The translations under genes were made by a program, and so were the position numbers. From Agrypnia vestita (lineage: Eukaryota > Arthropoda > Insecta > Trichoptera > Phryganeidae): 64,000 bases of DNA. The DNA is taken from positions 1-64,000 of the forward strand of contig JADDOH010023084.1 in the NCBI GenBank assembly GCA_016648135.1. Reading direction: 5' to 3'. The notes under the pieces were generated by a model. The model ran no database searches, was not told the DNA's origin, and was given only the letters and a program-made list of their open reading frames with translations. Positions 24,400 to 34,800 of the stretch are shown one piece after another; the stretch's first letter is position 1, and every line of letters begins with the position of its first letter.

Positions 24400-24880
24400 C
24401 TTGACCATTTTTATAAGGTTTTGTTCTGCTGTGCCGACGAATTGAAATGGCCTGAATTGTGATATGGACCTCAGCACTCTTCTTGTTCTTGCGCTCTCTC
24501 CGTTCAAACGATTTTGGCTGTCATGTCATGTTTGTGTGTCATGTTGGCTATCACTTTATTTACTTCGGCCGAAATAGCTCTACAGCAGACTGGCCCAACC
24601 ACTCTCAGGTTTTTAGGTTATGATTTTCTCCTTCTTCCAGGGCACCGATTCCCGACAATCTTTCCCTGCATTGTGAGGTGCAAGATCTCGTACTCTCTGG
24701 ATGTCTCATCATATGTCCGAGATATTGAAGTTGTCGGATTTTAGTGTTATAATTATTTCATTTTCTTTATTCATCCGAACCATAATACCTTCAGTCGTAA
24801 TTCTGTCCATACAGCTTGTTTCGAGTATTCTTCTGTAGATCTAGAATATTTCAAGAAGTTTCATTAATTTTTTGGAAAGT
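24400..24880 (-). pseudogene. Non-LTR retrotransposon C-terminal fragment
   Basis: Minus-strand frames read IRQLQYLGHMMRHPE, EILHLTMQGKIVGNRCPGRR and EWLGQSAVELFR. These are the familiar C-terminal sequence of one insect LINE group. It is broken by frameshifts. Confidence 0.7.
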
Positions 24881-25289
24881 GTCCATCTACTCATAATAGT
24901 ATTGAGAGTACGTAGTAATATAATAATAGTATTGTGAACCAAGGTTGCGGTCATGACTGCAGAACACCTTTGTCGTGCGGATAAAGGTCGCACGAGCTTT
25001 TCCCATGTGATATTCAATTTCTGCAGAATGATACCATGTTTCTCTCACATTGCAACTCAATTATACAATACTTTTTACCTTTTCTAATTATATTATAAAC
25101 TCACATATTATACTCTTTCAAAAACTAAAAAAACAATGAAAACGTACTTTTTCACAACATGTATATCAGTCATGTTCATAGCTAATTCTTTACCAATTTT
25201 GTTTACCAATTAGAATTATCAAATACTCGCAAATTCAGTTTCACCGATGTATACAAAAATTGGTAAATAATGTGAAATAAATATATAGA

Positions 25290-25515
25290 TTAGTCTCTCC
25301 CCTGAAAGAGTGAACAACTTCCCTTAGGTGGGGTTGGAAATAGAAACATAATTGTAATTAGGTGGTGCCAGGTACAAGCGCCTCCCCACGGAGGCGGTGT
25401 TGTGAAAGAAGATCTTGGATTGTGAAACTGCCCCGGTAGGACTACGTGGAAGAAGGTATAAAGTCCCCATCCTTGGACACCAGCAGTGCACTTCGGTACT
25501 TAGAAATCACGAAAC
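25290..25515 (+). promoter_or_regulatory. Gene A promoter block (shared with B and C)
   Basis: TATAAAG at 25457-25463 and an initiator-like CAGT with A at 25485 give normal 28-bp spacing, 31 bp before the ATG. About 200 bp upstream is conserved with the B and C blocks, including GTGGGGTTGGAAATA, GGTGCCAGGTACAAGCGCC and TTGGATTGTGAAACTG. The TATA box overlaps TAAAGTCCCC, a kappa-B-like sequence on the minus strand; that reading is only inference. Confidence 0.75.
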
Positions 25516-25585
25516 ATGTCGCCCTATAAAGGAATTTGGGTCTTCCTCTTCGTTTCACTCTTTGGGTGGACCGCAGCTCAGAATG
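25516..25585 (+). CDS. Gene A signal-peptide exon
   Basis: The ATG follows CACGAAAC. Twenty-three codons and one base precede donor AATG|GTAAG. A Lys near the N-terminus and a long hydrophobic run [13 protein letters not shown] form a classic signal peptide. Identity to copies B and C is very high. Confidence 0.85.
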
Positions 25586-28500
25586 GTAAGTTTTATGTTT
25601 ACGTTGTCTTTATTTTAATTTTATTAAAATTATTATTTTACTATTCTTTATTTAACTACTCTTACTATACCTAACTATATTATCAAAATTTTAATTTTTT
25701 TCCAATTTTTGTTAGATTTTTTTATTAAACTTTATTTCCGTACGTTTATTAAAAAATTATTCAAACTGAATGATGCAATATCGAAAATGATTTACGTCTT
25801 ATTACTCGAAGCAAATAAATTCTTTGGAATAATGAAGTGAACATGAAAACCAATGGATTATGTTGATAGGATTTACACAGAACAATTCAAGTATTTATAG
25901 ATCTTTTCTAAATTTATAGATTTATTCTATAAAATAAACATAGATTCACTTGGTATTTCTGTAGGACATAATTTTTCGAATTAAAAAACTGTATAACTTT
26001 TAGATAACATTATACAGTATTTATACAGTTGTCATGAAGTAATAGATTCTCTCTCTTAAACGGTAGATAGAGATGATTCTTCGTGGCCATAATTTTATGT
26101 GTGCGGTCATACATTGTTAATTAAAGTGTACAAGACTTTACTCTCTTATTTTATACAGAGTGTAACAGACCTAGTTTAAAATATTTTCAGTAGCCATGAC
26201 CTGATATCAATTTTTAAGGACATTTCTAACTTATTTTTCATAAAACGTTTAACTATCATTAGAGTAACTCATATCGATTACGAAAAATATATTCGTTTTA
26301 ATACAAGTTAAATAAAATGATAAAAACCCTGCACAAATTCCAATTGGATTTGAAATGTTTTTATTATTTTATTTGGTTTATATTAAAGGGGATGAATTTT
26401 TCATATTCGATATAAGTTACTGTAATGAAAGTCCAACGTTTTACAAAAAATAAGTCGGAAATGCTAAAAAAAAGCATTTTTGCTTTTTGCATAAGTTTGC
26501 AAAAGTTTGCATAAACTTTGATGTCGCATATCTCCGTAAAAGTCATGGTTGCTTGCGCATTTTCGACTAATATTGTAAGCAGGACTCTACCCGTAAAGTA
26601 TTGCGGACTAGCTCTGCTACACCCTGTATGCTGTATAGTTATGTATTTCCTTTTAGATTTTATTCACTAAGTGTCAGTGTTGTGTGCTGGTTATTTGAGT
26701 ATTGTGCCGTAAGTAAATAAATAGGATGTGTCCTATTTTTTGTTAGTAAATCCGCAATGTTCTCTCAGCTTCTTGTACGTACCATCGGAACTGACGGTAT
26801 TTAACTGGCTACTTTGATTAACATGTGAAAGAATATTCAACTATAAATATAAATCCAGTCGACCAAATACAATATTATGAATGTAAAAATATTTATATGT
26901 TTTCATTTATAACTAAAAAAAATTCAAATAAAACACATCAGTATTCCTACCATTTTTAAACTAAGCTAAATGTGCTACGGAAATAGGATTAACTTGGTGG
27001 TATTTTCTCTACTCGTTGACATTTCAATCTGGTGACCGTTATTGTAAAAAATAAATCATTATCAATATTGATAGTGTAAGCGTTTATAGGTAGATGACAT
27101 TGTTTGTTGTGCGACTAGAATTTACTAGATATTCATCCGAATCGGATGGCATCACAATCATTATTTAAAGCAGATTTCAAATTCCAATTCAATTTTTGAT
27201 TCAATTATATCTTTTACAGGAGGAGACACCACTGGAGACACCACTGAAGACACCACTGGAGACACCACTGGACACGCCACTGGAGACACCACTGGACAAA
27301 CCACTGGAGACACCACAACTCAGGACGAAGACACCGTTGAAACCCTCGATGGTACCGGTGGTGTTCCTTACACCAATGATGTTGGTGTAAAGACGAGACA
27401 ATTTGGTGCGAAGAAAATATTTATTTCGTTCTTTAAACCGAGAGAAAATGTCATTAATTCCGATGTAAAATGAGATGAGTAACAATTTATTTCCCGGAAT
27501 GAAACGTTAAGCTACCCCTTGTTACGCATTTCGTAATATAAAATTTTAATAAACGTATTTATTTGTGATTTAAAAAGATTACAAATTAAGAATAGTCTAT
27601 CTTGAACTATCTATCGCCTTCAAGTTCAAGGTACCCTCATTGAGCATTTGTCTATTGACTTGTCCGGAACTCACCTAATTTAGTTATTATACAATTTATA
27701 TTAGAAAACATCCATCCCCTTAACGTGGGTTTTAATTGTGTAAATAGGCAGAAAACGACTTCAAACTATACGGTTAGATCAAAACACATTTTCAATGTGG
27801 GCCGCTACACGGCCGCTGTCGTGCTTATTGAAATGGTCGTGCTTATCGTGAAAATTAGCTCTTAAATAAACCCGAAGGGGCCCGATTTAAGTCGACACTT
27901 AAGTCGTATACTACCAATTCAAGCCAGGTCAAAAATTATAGTTTTCATTACCAAAATAATATTTAAAACGAATTATATTAAGTACAATTTAGTAACAAAA
28001 TAATATTTCTAAAATAATTAGAATGATACAGAGAAAAAATCTATATTTTTTGTGTTTTGTAAAAAGCTATATCCTGTACTTTACTATTCACTTTTAATTT
28101 TAAGTTTTTAATAATAATAATAATAATAATTAATATACATCTGACTTTCGATGTACGTATTTCATTGCGTTGGTGGTATTTCAGGTGGTCCTCACATCGG
28201 CCCGGGAGGTCTAGGCATGCTATTTTATTTTCATATTTAAAAGAAATTAATTATCATTATAATATGTATCAAAATTTCAACGTACTTATTTTATTGCATT
28301 TCTGGTATTTCAGGTGGTCCTCACAATGGCCCAGGAGGTCTAGGTATGCTATTTATGAATTTTGATTTTTAAATTAAACAAAAATATTATTAAAAAAAAT
28401 CATCGTTAAAAATACAAAGTAGACTGGCTTACTTGAAGTTGATTCATTTGAAAAGATATTGATTTTTAATAACAATATTGTAAATATTACATTATGTCCC

Positions 28501-28792
28501 ATGTCCACGAAGGAGATTTTCGAACGAAACAGTCTTTAAGATTTTGTACGTCAAATGTTTGTAAATTTTTTGCAGTACGCCAAAAGTACGCGACATTATT
28601 AGTCCGGAAGGTTTGTGACTCAGATTCATACATAATATCAATGCAAGTCGACATTTATGCCATATATTAATTAGTATTTCAAGGCTGGTCTAGGCGCAAA
28701 TTACGTACATAGAATAGATACTTAATGTAATATGTACTATGAAATGCTTATAATAAATAAAAAAAAAATAAAAAAAAAAAAAAATATTATAT

Positions 28793-28827
<35 letters not shown>

Positions 28828-31800
28828 CACGCAAATAAATTTGTATTGATTTTTGAAAGTTTAAAAATCATTCCTTGAAGAATAATATTCAGAATAAATT
28901 TTATTAAGTAAAATTTAGTAATAAAATAATGTTTAAAACAATTAGAAATATACAAATTTGAGGAGAATGTGTTGTAAAAAGCAGACATTAAAAGTTACCA
29001 TCCTATATTATGTATTTTACTATTAACTTTTCATTTTTACTTTTTAAGTTTATATTATATAAAGTTTTTATCGAAATATATTTCTCGAATAATTTTATAT
29101 AGTATAGTCTCTGTAATCCAAATCCACTACAATTCGAACCATCGTATGACGAAGCGGGGTGGGCTTAGGGATTTATGCGTAACAGTGATCAGTCAATCTG
29201 TGAAAAAATTACTCTCTTTCACTTACCACGCGGGGGAATATAACATAGTACCCGATTTGAATGGTAAAAAGAATAAAAGTTTTGACTATGTAGCGTCTAC
29301 GTTAAAAGATTCAAGGGAACGTAAAACTCTAAAATGATCCGTAAATCTAGCTGTTAAATCTAAGAACGAATCATAGTTCAAGAGTGGGTGACCGGACGGC
29401 GTAATCTGGTGGTTCCACATTGTTTTCGACTGCCCATTTCAAACGAGTGTTAAAATTTGAAATAGATGCTTTATATCATTGAAAGATTTGGCAGATACTT
29501 CGGAATGCAACATTATATTTTAAAATATGTTTTATTTTAACTTCTTAATACACACACAATATGATTTATTAATAACTACTATAGTTTCGAGAGGAACACT
29601 TCCTCTCATCATCAGGTATAGTTCTCGAAAAAGTAGTAATTAATTACTCATATTGTGTGTTTATTAAAAAGTTAAAATAAAACATATTTTAAATTAGAAT
29701 CTTTATATTTAACTCTGTTCGCTTTTTGACCTTTAATGCTCTCATTTTCTTTCAGTGCATTCTCAACAATTTAATCATCAGTCATCTTAGAACATTCCTC
29801 CACATGGTTTCCGGTAACCCACTCCTGAACCTATGATTCGTTCTTAGATTTAACAGCTAGATTTACGGAACATTCGAGAGTTTTACGATCCCTGGAACCT
29901 TTTAACGTAGACGCTACATAGTCAAAACTTTTATTCTTTTTACCATTCAAATCTTGTTATTATATCATTTGTTATTTTTACATAAATTAATATAATTTAA
30001 CGTTTGAAATAGGGAATTACTTTATTCTATTATCTCTATGAGAGTCAGAGACTCGTGTATAGAGAAGGAGTTGTATTGCAGGTATAAATTATAAAGATGC
30101 ATTAATTTAAGTAGTACAAAGTATAATTGAATGTAAAACAATGATTACATACAAAGAAATATTATATTAGTAAGAAGTAGTAGTAGCCTTGAATTTATTT
30201 GTATTTTTGGTATTCCAGGTAGACCCCACTATGGCCCAGGAGGTTTAGGTATGCTTTTTAAAATTTTGATATTAATATTAAACGAATAATTCTATTTCTA
30301 CAAATTTTATGAAGTCACTTTGTGGCACCATTTTTATACATAAATAAAAAGTTAAACACTTTGTTTATACCACAGATAATTTTATTATATCAAAATGTTT
30401 GAGGAGCTAAACTCCCTTCTTCGGGACAAGTAATGTACTACACTACTCGTCCTGAAGAAGGGAGCGTAGCTCCTGAAATATGTTGATATAATAAAATATC
30501 TGTGGAATAAACTTAGTGTTTAATTTTTATTTATGTATAAAACAAATCTATGTTTTTCATTTAAAATGGATTAGCGTTAAAATTACACGGTAGACCGTCA
30601 CGCTTGAAAATTGATGAATTTTAATAAATTTAATATTGAGTTTTTAAAAGCAATATTGTAGTTGTGATGTTTTGGCCCGTATCCATAAACGAAATTATCG
30701 ACTCAAAAGAGTCTTTGAGATTTTCTCTCATGGGATTCTTTGGAGGCAACTACCTCACGCTTGTTTCTCGTCAAATATCACTTAATTGAAAATCTGTGTA
30801 TGTTGGGTTAATCAGAATTAGTTAAAACAGAATCAACATCATCACTTTTGGCTCTACAAATCCTGGTGGGTCTTAGCCTTCTCAAGAGTCTTCCTTCACA
30901 CATCTCAGCCTTGTACCAGCTCTCCCCAGTTCGGAAGCGCCAAGGCAGATATGTCTTTGAGGACGCTGCCGCTCCATCTTAATTTTAGCCTTTTTAAGCT
31001 CCTTCGTCCCATCGGTCTGGAATTCAGCAGGGACTTCGGTACTTATTGTTTAGCCATTCTCTGCACATGGCGCACCAACCAAAATCTTCCCAGTTTTATA
31101 AATTTTGTGACGCTTAGCTCCTTAATTATAGTACTCAGTAAGCGCATTGTTGTAACGTCTGCGCCAAAGTCCATTTTCTAGAACAGGTCCAAAGATACGC
31201 TTCAAAATCTAGTTCAAACAGAATAACTGTTGGTATTGCAGTTTAACGCCTACTGTTAAACCAACTAATAAGAATAATAATAGTTTTTATGGTTTAAGGT
31301 AACGTTTATGTGTACATATCAAGTCTAGTTTTTAAATTGGGATGCTGAAAATATAGACACGGTGTATCTTCTTTTCCATTCACTTTTGTTCTGCGCTGTG
31401 TCGGTCACTTGAAGCCACTCATTCATCGCAGGGTCTCTTCGCTTGTCTTTTCCACGTTCTCCCCGGTCGTTCTACAGGCCTTCCTCCCTCTGGTGGGGGA
31501 TATATGCGAGCCACTAGGTTCATCCAAAGATTCTTTCGGATGACGTAATCCTTGGTTTGATCTCCTGACGTCACCCCGCAACACCTCTTGGGCATCTCAC
31601 GTATGTATAATACAATTAATTGCTATTTTCCTAGATTGGAATATTTAATGTCGACATTTAAAATAAAAAATATTTACAGACTTTATGTCATTGATGTTTC
31701 GGGACTACAGTTTATAGGTAGTGGTGGGTAGGTGAGGAAATTCGGAAAACTCTAATTTCACCTCTGTATAAGAAAAAAATGTATTTGGTGAATTACTTCC

Positions 31801-34800
31801 TTAGCAAAACTCTCTCTCAATAGTTTTGTATAAATAAAGGATAAAAAAGTAAAGTATAACAGTAAAAATCATGTTTTCTTCTTCTGAGGTCGCTTGCCTC
31901 ATTACTGAGGATGGTGGTCTGCCGATGTCCTTAATAGTTTTTTCGACGGATAGCCGTGCCAAAAGTATAGTCAGCTCCCTCCCTTTAGGTTGTCTTCTTC
32001 TTCTCTGTCAGTCACGTGTCCGAAAATTTAAGGCATATAGTAGACCGTCTATTATGCTTCTTTAATTCATATTTAAGCTTACGGTAAAATTAGCTGATAT
32101 TATATTATTTCTTATCACGGTGTGCTAACGATTAAACAGGTCTAAACTCTGGCAAACCAATCGGTAACCCCGATGCATGTAGCCCTTCAAAAAGTAAAAA
32201 GTGGAATTTTTATTGCATATCAATTCTCCCGAGTATAATTAAGTACTAATACCGAAGGAAAATAAATTGAAGATTAAGAAATCTCTTAAGGGGAACAGAT
32301 TATATGAGATGACAACAATTAAAGACGACAGCAACAGATTAGATGTAGAGACCTCCAATTGCAAGGAGACGTGTGGGCAGACCGAATGGACCCGCGATGT
32401 GGAGCGGAGAAGCTTGTATTGAGTTAGAGGAGGCAGATGTCCTGCATTGGACGCAGAGTTGCTTAAGTTGATGAATATGATAAATACGATGAACAACAAA
32501 ATATGATTACGCATCTGTTTTCAAAATACAATCATAATGATGTTTGTAGGAGGATGTGGCGGGGGCGGAGGCCCTGGATGCGTCACGATTGTCTCGCTCT
32601 CAGAGCGCGTGCGCACTGCCCGCGGCGGACGCAGGCTGCTCCCGCCCTCGGCGTGCGGGAGGGGCGGGGTCTTGGGCGGTGGCGGAGTCTTAGGCGGTGA
32701 CGGAGTCTTAGGCGATGGCGGTGTCTTAGGCGGTGGCGGAGTCTTAGGCGGTGTCAGAGTGTTAGGCGGTGGCGGTAAGAGACAATTCCATCCATCTTAC
32801 TTTACTACAAATTGTTTGAAATTCGTGGTTACATGTATAAATACAAATATTCCTTATTATTATTGTCGCGGGACGTGGCTTTGGGAGGCAAATGAAAACA
32901 CTGGAAATTTTAGTTTAATTTATTGCCAAAGAAAGTCCTGGACACGAGTTAAGTTGAAGTACCGTTCTTAATTTTATAGTGCAGCTAAATGTTTTTCGAA
33001 TATTTCACACACTATTATTGAACTGTTTCTTAATTCACACAAATAACCGCTGTCTCTATTGCTTAGACCACTTCTCGTAAACTCCGTTACGTGTTCGCGC
33101 GTAGGTTTATTCTTTCCTTCACTTGGGCTGGTTTCATTGGTAGTCCACACTGTGTTTGCTCGCTTACTACTATCGCGTGTTGTAATATCACGAATCACTG
33201 ATCATATTGTTTTACGCTACGGATGTCGCACTGTTGTCGTCACGAACTGAATTGCTTGAGCCCGTGTTGCATGACTCCTTTTATAGCTTAATTACTTAGA
33301 AAGGTTTATTCTAGAAGTAACGAGAATCCTGTAAGTTCTAGATTCTTCTGTATATTTTATTCTTCTTTTTATAAATTTTATTTAAAAAGTAATGGAAACC
33401 TAAGAGGTTTATGGGTAACATTTTTACATGATTATAAGAATTTTTTTTTTTTTTTTTTTTTTAAAATAGAGATGTGAACACGGAATACGTGTCACATCAA
33501 TATTCTTACTATTTTCAAACTAAGCTAAACGCTTGTACTATGAAAATAGGACTAACTTGCTAGTCTGGAGTGAGGTTCGAACCCGCGACCTTTGGATCAC
33601 GAGGCCAGTGACCTAACCACAAGACCAACAAGCTACTCAAATATAATAATACAATTTAGATACAAGGGTATTTTTTTATAGTTGGCCGAGTTTTAATATT
33701 TTTGTCACATCTGTTTTGAATTTGTCAGTGGTCAGTTGTTTGATCTGTTGTGGCAGGTCATTGTACAGTTTTAGTCCGTTGCAAATTAGTCGGGATTGTC
33801 CTGTTTTTGTTTTGGCGTGTGTTATGTGATAGTTTTGAGCCATTCTAGTTTTGTGTTGGTGTTTTTCGTGTATTTTGTCTAATTTTATGTCTTCGTCTTG
33901 TATTTCGCCAATTGCTAGTTTGTGAATGATTTTAAGTGTTTCGATTTTTGTAATGCTTTCGATGTTTAATTGTTGTGTTATACGGTATACAGTTTCAGTT
34001 GGTGTCCGGTATTTCAGATCATAGACCATTTTTAATATTTTGTTTTGCTGTCGTTGGAGTCTGTTTAGGTTAGTTTTGTTTCCGGTTCCCCAGAAGGGTA
34101 TCAAGTATCCTATTCTACTCTTGACGTATGCCTGGTACATCAGAATTTTTACGGTCTTTGGTGTGATTTCGTGTATTTTGTGGAATAGGCTGGTCAGTTT
34201 TGTCAGTGAGTCAGTTACTTTGTCTATTTGAAAGGTCCATTTGAGATGTCTGTCTATGTAGAGTCCTAAGTATTTAGTATTTTCTAGTTCAGTAAGTGTT
34301 TCATTATGTATTTTTATGTCCTTTTTATGCGTTTTCCGTTTGGCCTCAAAGTTAATGTAGTTACATTTTTAAGCGTTTAAGGTTAGTATATTTCTTTTTG
34401 TCCATTCAGTTAATATGTCTTTGTCTTTGTTGATTTGTTTTGTGGTTTCTGGTGTCATTATTGTTTTCGTAAAATATTCCGAGGTCGTCCGCATAGAGTA
34501 TTATTTTGCCTCTAATATTTAGCTGCTCCAGGTCGTTTATGTATATTATATAGAGGTCCTAGGATTGATCCCTGTGGGACACCATAGCTGACATTCATAT
34601 ATGTACTTGTGGTTTCGTGTAGTGTGGTGTATTGCTTTCTGTCTTTTAGGTAGCTGTCGAAAATGTTTAGGACGTTGTCAGTGATTCCGATTTTTGATTC
34701 TTTCTTAGATTTTATTTTATTAGATCTTTCTTAGATTATTCTATATATTTTACTACGAGATGGAATGTCGTAGAATTCTCTAGGGAGATAACGCGGTCCC

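Noticed and set aside
27201..27485. Minus-strand ORF with GVSSGVSS repeats
   Set aside because: Antisense of the GDTT exon.
33560..33640. Apparent tRNA gene on the minus strand
   Set aside because: A and B boxes only, no pairing acceptor stem, and a poly(A) tail: it is a SINE head.
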